Source of the DNA: Acidobacteriota bacterium
GTDB taxonomy: Bacteria; Acidobacteriota; Polarisedimenticolia; Polarisedimenticolales; Polarisedimenticolaceae
Direction: 5' to 3'
Assembly: GCA_011773795.1 (NCBI GenBank)
Contig: WVWW01000193.1
Location: 2,069 to 7,279 of the forward strand
Length of the DNA: 5,211 nucleotides
The first letter of the stretch is position 1, and each line of letters starts with the position of its first letter. A program made the position numbers and the translations under genes. This document shows positions 1-4,695 of this stretch, piece after piece. The notes under the pieces were generated by a model, which worked only from the letters and a program-made list of their open reading frames with translations, ran no database searches and was not told the DNA's origin.

Positions 1-824
1 GACACGCCGCTTTCGCTCACGCGCTCTCGGGTGATCGTGATGAGATCCGAGACCAGACGATCGATCATGCCGCGAAGCGCCGTGGTCTGCAGTTGACGGT
101 CGGTCGCCCCCGCGTGCTCGCGGCGTGCTCGGGCCAGCGGCTCACCGAACAACGGGACCTCGGACTCGAGCTCCTCGATGTCGAGCAGTCCCGACTCGAG
201 ACCGTCGTCGATGTCGTGGTGGTTGTAGGCGATCTCGTCGACGAGATCGATCAGCTGCGCCTCGAGCGGCGGCTGGAGGTCGGGCTCGTACTCCTCGAAC
301 TCGGGTGCCCGCTCCGTGTCGATCGGTCCCGAGTGCTTGGCGATGCCCTCGCGCACCTCCCACGTGAGGTTGAGCCCGGGGAAGTCCGGGTAGCGATCCT
401 CGAGGTGCTCGACGATGCGCAGCGTCTGGCGGTTGTGGTTGAAGCCGCCGTGGTCCGCGAGCAGCTCGTCGAGCACGTCTTCACCCAGATGCCCGAACGG
501 TGTGTGTCCCAGGTCGTGGGACAGCGCGAGGGACTCGACGAGATCCTCGTTGAGGCGCAGCGCCCGGGCGACGGTTCGGCCGATCTGGGAGACCTCGATC
601 GTGTGGGTCAGCCGCGTCCGGTAGTGATCGCCCTCGTGATTGACGAACACCTGCGTCTTGTACTCGAGCCGGCGGAAGGCGCGCGAGTGGATGATCCGGT
701 CGCGGTCTCTTTGATACGGCGAGCGATAGTCGTGGTGCGGTTCGGTATGCCGCCTGCCGCGGCTTCCGTCGGAGCTCTGAGCGAAGGACGCCAGACCGGT
801 GGCGTCGCGGATGGCCCGGCTCAC
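1..824 (-). CDS. dgt: dGTPase-like HD-domain triphosphohydrolase, 3' end cut by window edge
   Basis: This family hydrolyses dGTP (some members other dNTPs) to the deoxynucleoside and triphosphate in the cytoplasm, helping to set dNTP pools. The reading frame is open from the GTG at 824 to the left edge, giving 274 residues; relatives are usually somewhat over 300, so the C-terminus is missing. Visible motifs: an arginine-rich N-terminal block (QRDRDRIIHSRAFRRL, about 38-53), KTQVF (56-60), EGDHYRTRLTH with His74, the HD signature SHDLGHTPFGH with His103, Asp104 and His107, and a later LIDLVDEIAYNHHD with Asp196. These are the metal-binding residues of the HD superfamily. GGFNHN and LNLTWEVREGI are typical of the dGTPase-like branch. 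The start is constrained because the stop of the preceding Fe-S carrier gene lies in the same frame one codon upstream. There is only a poor AAGG one base before GTG, so translation is probably coupled to that gene. The family call is firm; substrate preference is not readable. Confidence 0.93.
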   Translation of the reverse strand, partial: MSRAIRDATGLASFAQSSDGSRGRRHTEPHHDYRSPYQRDRDRIIHSRAFRRLEYKTQVFVNHEGDHYRTRLTHTIEVSQIGRTVARALRLNEDLVESLALSHDLGHTPFGHLGEDVLDELLADHGGFNHNRQTLRIVEHLEDRYPDFPGLNLTWEVREGIAKHSGPIDTERAPEFEEYEPDLQPPLEAQLIDLVDEIAYNHHDIDDGLESGLLDIEELESEVPLFGEPLARARREHAGATDRQLQTTALRGMIDRLVSDLITITRERVSESGV

Positions 825-827
825 GCC

Positions 828-1151
828 TTACATCGAGAAGCTGTGGCCACAGCCGCAGGTCCCGGTCGCGGAGGGGTTGTCGATCTTGAACCCGGAACCC
901 TGCAGACCGTCGACATAGTCGATGCGCACTCCGTCCAGGTAGTGCACCGACATCGCGTCGACGAACACGTTGAGGCCCTGGAACTCGAGGAGCTGATCGT
1001 TTTCCTTCTGTTCTTTTTCCCAGGTCAGCCCGTACTGGAAACCGGAACAGCCGCCGCCCTGAACGGCCACGCGCAGACCGTAGCCCTGTTTGTTCTCCGC
1101 GGCCAACAGTTGCTTGACCTTGCTGATTGCGTTGTCGGTGATTTGCAGCAT
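828..1151 (-). CDS. erpA: A-type iron-sulfur cluster carrier/insertion protein (ErpA/IscA family)
   Basis: A 107-residue complete protein of the HesB/IscA/ErpA fold, which receives Fe-S clusters from a scaffold and delivers them to apo-enzymes in the cytoplasm. The three cluster-ligand cysteines are present: Cys35 in GGGCSGFQYG and Cys99 and Cys101 in the C-terminal TCGCG, with the usual short SFSM tail. The length is standard. GGGCSGFQYG, VDAMSVHYL and the ending GCGHSFS resemble E. coli ErpA, as I recall it, more than IscA, but the A-type subgroups cannot be separated safely by eye. The ATG at 1151 is preceded by a perfect AGGAGG (1162-1167) ten bases upstream, which supports this start. 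A TTGACA-type promoter lies just upstream. No iscR, iscS or iscU gene is adjacent, which fits a dispersed, stand-alone carrier. It is followed immediately by the dGTPase-like gene, probably in one transcript. Confidence 0.96.
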   Translation of the reverse strand: MLQITDNAISKVKQLLAAENKQGYGLRVAVQGGGCSGFQYGLTWEKEQKENDQLLEFQGLNVFVDAMSVHYLDGVRIDYVDGLQGSGFKIDNPSATGTCGCGHSFSM

Positions 1152-1175
1152 TCCCGCTCAACCTCCTGGCTTTAG

Positions 1176-1204
1176 AAAGTAAGACAGGGTCGGAGTTCTG
1201 TCAA
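1176..1204 (-). promoter_or_regulatory. Candidate sigma-70-type promoter for the Fe-S carrier/dGTPase unit
   Basis: On the minus strand a perfect TTGACA (-35, 1204 to 1199) is followed after exactly 17 bases by TACTTT (1181 to 1176), which keeps the TA..T positions of the -10 consensus. The AGGAGG ribosome site begins nine bases further on, leaving a very short leader. The -10 is weak (3 of 6), so an activator or a slightly different -10 is possible. I see no obvious IscR-type palindrome. Confidence 0.5.
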
Positions 1205-1212
1205 CGACGACA

Positions 1213-1227
1213 ACGCCGAAAAGGCGT
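1213..1227. repeat. Small inverted repeat in the divergent spacer
   Basis: ACGCC, a GAAAA loop, then GGCGT form a perfect five-base-pair stem between the two divergent candidate promoters. It has no T-tract on either strand, so it does not look like a terminator. It could be an operator half-site pair, or chance in GC-rich DNA. Confidence 0.2.
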
Positions 1228-1241
1228 GCCCGGGCCTGTTC

Positions 1242-1271
1242 TTGCAGAATCTTCGAACGTTCCGCTATGCT
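1242..1271 (+). promoter_or_regulatory. Weak candidate promoter for the 58-residue gene
   Basis: TTGCAG (1242-1247) and TATGCT (1266-1271) are separated by 18 bases and lie 24 bases before the ATG of the downstream small gene. The -10 matches 4 of 6 and the -35 only 3 of 6, so this is plausible by position rather than strong by sequence. Confidence 0.3.
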
Positions 1272-1284
1272 CTCGGCCCAGGTG

Positions 1285-1290
1285 GGAGGA
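1285..1290 (+). promoter_or_regulatory. Shine-Dalgarno site that fixes the start of the 58-residue gene
   Basis: GGAGGA lies five bases before the ATG at 1296, inside a purine-rich run. This argues for that ATG rather than the in-frame TTG at 1242, which would add 18 residues and has no ribosome site. Confidence 0.8.
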
Positions 1291-1295
1291 GAGGA

Positions 1296-1472
1296 ATGGA
1301 CGCCCAGGTACAACACGAGAAGATCCAGTTGCACCTCGTGCTGCCGTACAAGTTTCAGCCCACGGACGAACCGCGCGTCAAGCAGTTGTTGGACCGTGGT
1401 TACCGGATCGTGCAACTGCAACGCGTGACCGATCGCGAGGTGCTGATCACCCTCACCGACCAACCGGCCTGA
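1296..1472 (+). CDS. Small uncharacterised protein, 58 residues
   Basis: I do not recognise a named family. The ATG has an excellent ribosome site (GGAGGA, five-base spacing), and the product, beginning MDAQVQHEKI, is a mixed alpha/beta-looking chain with alternating hydrophobic stretches: IQLHLVLPYKF (about 9-19), a short helical DEPRVKQLLDRG (23-34), then YRIVQLQRVTDREVLITL (35-52). The ending reads like two beta strands around a TDRE turn. It has no cysteines, signal peptide or membrane segment, so it is probably a small soluble cytoplasmic protein. It is divergent from the Fe-S carrier gene and convergent with the YggX-like gene, whose stop lies only four bases away. GC-rich codon choice matches the neighbours. 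The strong ribosome site and protein-like composition make it a likely real gene; function is open. Confidence 0.8.
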   Translation: MDAQVQHEKIQLHLVLPYKFQPTDEPRVKQLLDRGYRIVQLQRVTDREVLITLTDQPA

Positions 1473-1476
1473 TCGG

Positions 1477-1716
1477 TCAATCGCCCGGCTCGAGCACCAG
1501 GAACACACGCATCTCGTCGACCAGGCGTTGGTAGTGCTCCGGGTTGGCCGGACTCAAGCCCTGTTCGTTGATCAGCATGACCTGGGCGGCGAGCCACTCT
1601 TTCCAGCAGGCCACGCAGGTGTGCGCGGCGACCGCCTGGCCCACCTCACCGGGCAACGGGGGCCGTTCCAGACCGTCCGCGGACCGTTTGCACCTTGAAC
1701 ACTCGACCTGCGGCAT
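1477..1716 (-). CDS. YggX-like Fe(2+)-trafficking / oxidative damage protection protein with two CxxC pairs
   Basis: A complete 79-residue protein. The second half, VMLINEQGLSPANPEHYQRL then VDEMRVFL (46-73), matches the conserved core of the Iron_traffic (YggX) family, as does LPGEVGQAV (21-29), equivalent to the YPGELG region of E. coli YggX as I recall it. YggX proteins are small cytoplasmic factors that protect Fe-S enzymes from oxidative damage and are linked to labile iron. Unlike E. coli YggX, which I recall as having a single N-terminal cysteine, this protein has CSRC (Cys6, Cys9) and CVAC (Cys34, Cys37), arranged like a zinc ribbon or metal-binding knuckle. The ATG at 1716 has GGAGAG six bases upstream (1723-1728). 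The gene is a separate unit, divergent from the DUF3467 gene. Family membership is fairly sure; a role in iron handling here is inferred. Confidence 0.85.
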   Translation of the reverse strand: MPQVECSRCKRSADGLERPPLPGEVGQAVAAHTCVACWKEWLAAQVMLINEQGLSPANPEHYQRLVDEMRVFLVLEPGD

Positions 1717-1768
1717 GCGCGTCTCTCCGAAAACCGATACCTTAGCACCTCAATCAAGGGGACGACGC
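1717..1768. promoter_or_regulatory. Divergent spacer between the YggX-like and DUF3467 genes
   Basis: These 52 bases hold both ribosome sites: GGAGAG on the minus strand (1723-1728) and AAGGGG on the plus strand (1756-1761, seven bases before ATG). Both promoters must lie here or reach into the genes. I find no convincing -35/-10 pair for either direction; the only AT-leaning stretch is around 1729-1757. Confidence 0.4.
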
Positions 1769-2050
1769 ATGGCCAAGCAGCAGAAGCTCTCGATCAAGAT
1801 GCCGGAGAAGGTGCTCCCCGGCGTCTACGCCAACCAGATGATGGTCAGCCACACGCGCGAGGAGTTCGTGATCGACTTCGTCAACCTGTTCCCTCCGGAA
1901 GGGGTGGTCAACGCCCGGGTCATCGTCAGCCCCGGTCATCTCAAACGCATGATCCGAGCGCTGAGCGACAACCTCAACCGCTACGAGTCGCGGCACGGGA
2001 TGATCATCGAAGCGAGCGACCCGCAGACGCCGGAGGGGATGCAGAACTGA
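1769..2050 (+). CDS. DUF3467 family protein
   Basis: A complete 93-residue protein. The body has the DUF3467 pattern: GVYANQMMVSHTREEFVIDF (18-37), then NLFPPEG, ARVIVSPGHLKRMIRAL (49-65) and a C-terminal DNLNRYESRHGMI (67-79). This domain is widespread as a short stand-alone cytoplasmic protein and has no established function that I know of. The ATG at 1769 is chosen because AAGGGG lies seven bases upstream and because the family begins close to this point. The frame is open further upstream, but that extension runs antisense through the YggX-like gene and has no family resemblance. The gene is alone on its strand here, and its stop is seven bases from the convergent moaB stop. There are no cysteines, signal peptide or membrane segments. 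Confidence 0.9.
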   Translation: MAKQQKLSIKMPEKVLPGVYANQMMVSHTREEFVIDFVNLFPPEGVVNARVIVSPGHLKRMIRALSDNLNRYESRHGMIIEASDPQTPEGMQN

Positions 2051-2054
2051 CCTG

Positions 2055-2064
2055 CCGCTAGCGG
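2055..2064. repeat. Perfect 10-base palindrome at the convergent gene ends
   Basis: CCGCTAGCGG is self-complementary and sits between the DUF3467 stop and the end of moaB, containing the moaB TAG stop. It could fold into a very short hairpin in either transcript, but it has no loop of its own and no T-tract, so it is at best a weak bidirectional end signal. Confidence 0.25.
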
Positions 2065-2558
2065 GCCAACTCGGTCAACAGATGCGGGATCTCGGGCAGG
2101 ATCAGCCGCGTCAGCGCGAGCTCGACCGCCTTGGTCGAACCGGGCATCAGAAACACGGGCTTGCCGTGTGCGATCCCCGCCGCCGCGCGGGACAACATCG
2201 AACGCGAGGCCACCTCGTCGTAGGACAACACTCGGAACAACTCGCCGAAGCCGTCGAGCCGGCGGATCAGCAGATCGGACAGCGCCTCGTAACTTCGATC
2301 GCGTGACGAAATCCCGGTTCCTCCGCAAACCAGCACCACGTGCACCTCGGAATCCTCGAGCCACCCGCTCACGCGCGTGCGCACCCGGTCCGGTTCGTCG
2401 GGGACGATGTCCCGGGCCACGATGCGGTGTTCCGCGGCTTCGATCAGTTCGACCGCGCGGTCGCCCGAGCGGTCGTCGGACGGGGTCCGCGTATCGCTGA
2501 CCGTCAGCCAGGCGACGCCGGCGTGCACGGGCGCCCGCGGCTCGTGCGGGTGTGTCAG
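2058..2558 (-). CDS. moaB: Molybdenum cofactor biosynthesis protein MoaB
   Basis: A MoaB/Mog-fold protein, 166 residues from the proposed CTG start; E. coli MoaB is about 170. The family acts in molybdopterin maturation: Mog-type members adenylylate molybdopterin before Mo insertion, and MoaB is assigned to the same pathway. Motifs: AWLTVSDTRT (16-25), SGDRAVELI (31-39), VVLVCGGTGISSRD (74-87) with the substrate-binding GGTG, GFGELFRVLSYDEV (103-116), SRAAAGI (123-129) and FLMPGSTKAVELAL (136-149). No ATG fits. The CTG at 2558 overlaps the pepA stop as CTGA and gives MTHPHEPRAP before the first strand, like other MoaB N-termini. The only canonical alternative is GTG at 2528 (156 residues), which has no ribosome site and leaves just four residues before that strand. 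Translation is probably coupled to pepA. No other moa or moe gene is visible, so Moco use is inferred only. Confidence 0.92.
   Translation of the reverse strand: MTHPHEPRAPVHAGVAWLTVSDTRTPSDDRSGDRAVELIEAAEHRIVARDIVPDEPDRVRTRVSGWLEDSEVHVVLVCGGTGISSRDRSYEALSDLLIRRLDGFGELFRVLSYDEVASRSMLSRAAAGIAHGKPVFLMPGSTKAVELALTRLILPEIPHLLTELAR
2555..2558 (-). promoter_or_regulatory. CTGA stop/start overlap joining pepA to moaB
   Basis: On the minus strand CTGA contains the pepA stop (TGA) and the proposed CTG start of moaB, the same geometry as the common ATGA coupling overlap. A minimal GGA lies six bases upstream (2565-2567). The start is proposed, not certain, because a GTG exists ten codons downstream. 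Confidence 0.55.
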
Positions 2559-4036
2559 AGCGATTCCAACCAGCGAATCAGCGTCGCCGTCCCCGCCCCC
2601 GTGGCGCCCGCGTCGCGCTCCGGGGCCGCGGTCTCCGCGAACGCGGGTCCGGCGATGTCGAGATGGGCCCAGGGCAATTCGCGCGGGACGAACTCGCCGA
2701 GAAACAGCGCCGCCGTGATGGCTCCACCCCACCTGCCTCCGACGTTGTGCAGGTCGGCCGGACCGTGCTGGAGCAGTGCGAGATACTCGTCGGGCAACGG
2801 CAGTTGCCAGATCTTCTCGCCCGCATCCCCGGCCGCGGTCAGCAATCCGTCGCGCATCTTCTCGTCGCGAGTGAAGAGCCCGGTGATCTCCGTTCCCAGC
2901 GCGACCACGACCGCCCCGGTCAGCGTCGCGACGTCGACCATGCAGTCGGGCTTCAGCTTGGCCGCCGCCCAGGCCAGCAGATCGCACATCACCAACCGCC
3001 CCTCGGCGTCGGTATTGCCGACCTCGACGGTCTTGCCCGCGTAGGTGTCGAGGATGTCCCCGGGCTTGTAGGCATCGCCGCCGGTCATGTTCTCGACAAG
3101 ACCGAGCAACCCGTGAACCTCCGCGCGGCAGCCGGTCTGCGCGATCGAGGTCATCGCCGAGAGCACCGCGGCGGCTCCCGCCATGTCGGCCTTCATCGTC
3201 AACATGCCGGACGTCGGCTTGAGGTTCAGCCCCCCGCTATCGAACGTCACGCCCTTGCCCACGAGGACGACCTTCTTGCGCGCCTTGGCCTTCGGCTTGC
3301 AGACGAGGTGCACGACCTTCGGCGGCTCGGTGCTGCCGCGAGAGACGTTGAGCAGAGCGCGCATCCCCAGGCGCGAGAGTTCGGCCTTGCCCAGCACCTT
3401 GCAGCGCATCCCGTAGCGTTTGGCCTGCCGAGCCGCCGCGCGAGCCATCACCGAGGGCGTCATGCGTGACGGAGCCTCGTTGACGAGATCGCGAGCGAAA
3501 CAGACGGCATCGGCCGAGATCTCCGCGCGCCGCACGGCGCTGCGCGCGGACGCCGGTCGGGACGGCCCGCACAGCTCGACGGCGAGGAGCGTGGCGTGCT
3601 TGCGGTCGGTGTCGTGGATGTACTTCTCGAACCGGTAGTTACCGAGCTTGACGCCCTCGACCGCAGCACGCGCCTGCGCCGCGCTCGACTCCCCCGTCAA
3701 CCCCGGGACGGCAATCGCCAGACGCTTCGCGCGGACCCGGGCGGCCTGACGCGCCGCGCGCGCGACGCCCGCGCGAAGCGCCTGGGTCTGCCGGCCGCGA
3801 TCGGGTCCCAGGCCGAGCACGAGGAACCGCGGCGTGGCGTACTTGCCGTTGCTGCTCCAGCTGAGACGATCGCCGACACCGCCCCTGAAGCCGACCGCCT
3901 TCATTTGCCGGCCCAGCTCGTTGCGCAGTCCGGCGTCGGCGAGGCCGAGGGGCGCTCGATCGCCCTCGTGGGCGAAGCAGACGGCGACGTCGGCTCGCGC
4001 TTTGGACAGGTCGTTGGACGTGACGCGGATACGCAT
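2555..4036 (-). CDS. pepA: Leucyl aminopeptidase, peptidase family M17 (PepA-type)
   Basis: A complete 493-residue protein, the usual M17 length (E. coli PepA 503). It removes N-terminal residues from peptides in the cytoplasm, as a hexamer with two metal ions per subunit. The variable N-terminal domain spans about 1-150; VLGLGPD (73-79) and NEAPSRMTP (186-194) are typical of it and the linker. The catalytic domain is intact: VGKGVTFDSGGLNLKP carries Lys261, Asp266 and Lys273, MKADMAGAAA carries Asp284, and the M17 signature NTDAEGRL (341-348) carries Asp343, Glu345 and Arg347. All sit at a constant offset of nine from the E. coli PepA residues as I recall them. The ATG at 4036 follows GAGGAG (4041-4046) by four bases. 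A candidate promoter lies at 4088-4117. It is the first gene of a likely pepA-moaB unit. Whether it also binds DNA, as E. coli PepA does, cannot be told. Confidence 0.97.
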   Translation of the reverse strand: MRIRVTSNDLSKARADVAVCFAHEGDRAPLGLADAGLRNELGRQMKAVGFRGGVGDRLSWSSNGKYATPRFLVLGLGPDRGRQTQALRAGVARAARQAARVRAKRLAIAVPGLTGESSAAQARAAVEGVKLGNYRFEKYIHDTDRKHATLLAVELCGPSRPASARSAVRRAEISADAVCFARDLVNEAPSRMTPSVMARAAARQAKRYGMRCKVLGKAELSRLGMRALLNVSRGSTEPPKVVHLVCKPKAKARKKVVLVGKGVTFDSGGLNLKPTSGMLTMKADMAGAAAVLSAMTSIAQTGCRAEVHGLLGLVENMTGGDAYKPGDILDTYAGKTVEVGNTDAEGRLVMCDLLAWAAAKLKPDCMVDVATLTGAVVVALGTEITGLFTRDEKMRDGLLTAAGDAGEKIWQLPLPDEYLALLQHGPADLHNVGGRWGGAITAALFLGEFVPRELPWAHLDIAGPAFAETAAPERDAGATGAGTATLIRWLESL

Positions 4037-4053
4037 GCCGCTCCTCTGCCGCC

Positions 4054-4076
4054 GGATCCCGCGCCCGCGGGTCGTC
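4054..4076 (-). other. GC-rich hairpin in the pepA leader
   Basis: On the minus strand GGA, then CCCGC, a four-base loop and GCGGG, then TCC can fold into a stem with one internal bulge (core 4058-4071). It lies about eight bases before the pepA ribosome site. There is no trailing T-tract, so it is not a terminator. It might influence translation or mRNA stability, or be incidental. Confidence 0.3.
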
Positions 4077-4087
4077 CGAAAACGCGT

Positions 4088-4117
4088 ACTCTAACGGACC
4101 GCTCGGAGCCCGGTCAA
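4088..4117 (-). promoter_or_regulatory. Candidate promoter for pepA-moaB
   Basis: On the minus strand TTGACC (4117 to 4112, 5 of 6 against the -35 consensus) and TAGAGT (4093 to 4088, 4 of 6 against the -10) are separated by 18 bases. The -35 overlaps the stop codon of the upstream kinase gene. The predicted transcript would start near 4081, giving a leader of about 45 bases before the pepA ATG. Confidence 0.5.
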
Positions 4118-4695
4118 CGGTGCCGGGTAGGCGCGGCGATCCCCAGGTCCTCGAGCAACGCGAGCACGCGAACGTGAAGCTGTTCGAGGTCCCCGTCGTT
4201 GTCGAGATGGCGGTCGGCGAGCGCGAACGTTGCGTCGAGCTGCTGGGCCGCGCGATCGGAGCTGTTCTCCTGGGCCTCCCGGGCCTCGAACTCCTCGAGG
4301 GTCCGCGGATCGCCCGGGCGGGCGCGCTTGACGGAACGTTCGAAGCGTAACCGGATCGGAGCGCGGACGCCGACGAGCACGAAGAACGGAAGTTCGCGCA
4401 GCACGGCGACCTCGGCGGGGTTGCGGATCGAATCGATCACGCTGCGACGACCCAGCCTGGGAAGCAGACCCCTGGCCAGCACGCCCGGACCGCCCGTGGC
4501 ACGCATCTCGGTACCCAACCGGATGAGGTGCTCGCGTTCGGGGGGCAGGCCGCGACGCCGCGCCTCTTCCCGGATGACGTCCGAGAGGGAGAACGTTTCG
4601 AAGCCCCGGGTTGCCAGGAACGCGCAGACCGCACCCTTGCCCGAGGCGTTGGGCCCTGTCACTCCGATGGCGATAGAAGATTCGGTCAGGGTCAG
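4114..4695 (-). CDS. Small P-loop kinase/ATPase of UPF0200 / dephospho-CoA-kinase-like type
   Basis: A 193-residue P-loop protein of the nucleoside-monophosphate/dephospho-CoA kinase fold. Order: strand 1 plus Walker A, IAIGVTGPNASGKG (8-21, Lys20); FETFSLSDVIREEARRRG (32-49), the substrate-side helix typical of UPF0200; LGTEMRATGGPGVLAR (60-75); VIDSIRNPAEVAVLR (86-100), a family hallmark; FFVLVGVRAP (104-113); RLRFERSVKRARPGDP with TLEEFEARE (115-140), the arginine-rich lid; and ADRHLDNDGDLEQL (160-173) at the last strand. The start needs care: GTG at 4662 would cut off strand 1 before the P-loop, and between an in-frame TAA (4702-4704) and that strand there is no ATG, GTG or TTG. CTG at 4695 overlaps the upstream stop as CTGA, with AGGG nine bases before it, and is preferred. 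Similar kinase modules are also fused to deaminases in bacteria, but none is present here. The substrate is unknown. Confidence 0.82.
   Translation of the reverse strand: MTLTESSIAIGVTGPNASGKGAVCAFLATRGFETFSLSDVIREEARRRGLPPEREHLIRLGTEMRATGGPGVLARGLLPRLGRRSVIDSIRNPAEVAVLRELPFFVLVGVRAPIRLRFERSVKRARPGDPRTLEEFEAREAQENSSDRAAQQLDATFALADRHLDNDGDLEQLHVRVLALLEDLGIAAPTRHR
4692..4695 (-). promoter_or_regulatory. CTGA stop/start overlap joining the unknown gene to the kinase gene
   Basis: On the minus strand CTGA holds the upstream TGA stop and the proposed CTG start of the kinase. AGGG (4705-4708) is nine bases before the CTG. A second in-frame CTG two codons later (4689) is the main alternative; no ATG, GTG or TTG is available before the first beta strand. 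Confidence 0.6.

Noticed and set aside
1004..1020. T-rich stretch that could look like a terminator tail
   Set aside because: It lies inside the Fe-S carrier gene and simply encodes a run of Lys and Glu codons on the minus strand. No hairpin precedes it.
481..1161. Minus-strand frame of 226 codons over the Fe-S carrier and dGTPase genes
   Set aside because: It is out of frame with both true genes and its product is low-complexity Arg/Pro/Gly sequence.
93..1175. Long plus-strand open frame (360 codons) across the left part
   Set aside because: It is antisense to the Fe-S carrier and dGTPase genes, which show full family motifs. Its product is a Val/Leu/Asp/Glu/Arg-biased string with no recognisable domain, the usual mirror of a GC-rich gene.
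1544..1768. 75-codon upstream extension of the DUF3467 frame
   Set aside because: It is antisense to the YggX-like gene, while the ATG at 1769 has a well-placed ribosome site and begins at the expected family N-terminus.
2559..2987. N-terminal extension of the moaB frame inside pepA
   Set aside because: The extension is Arg/Gly-rich, lies entirely over pepA catalytic-domain codons and has no counterpart in MoaB proteins.
2552..3469. Plus-strand open frame of 305 codons antisense to pepA
   Set aside because: PepA is intact with all metal ligands on the other strand. The antisense product is Arg/Gly/His-rich without motifs and has no ribosome site.
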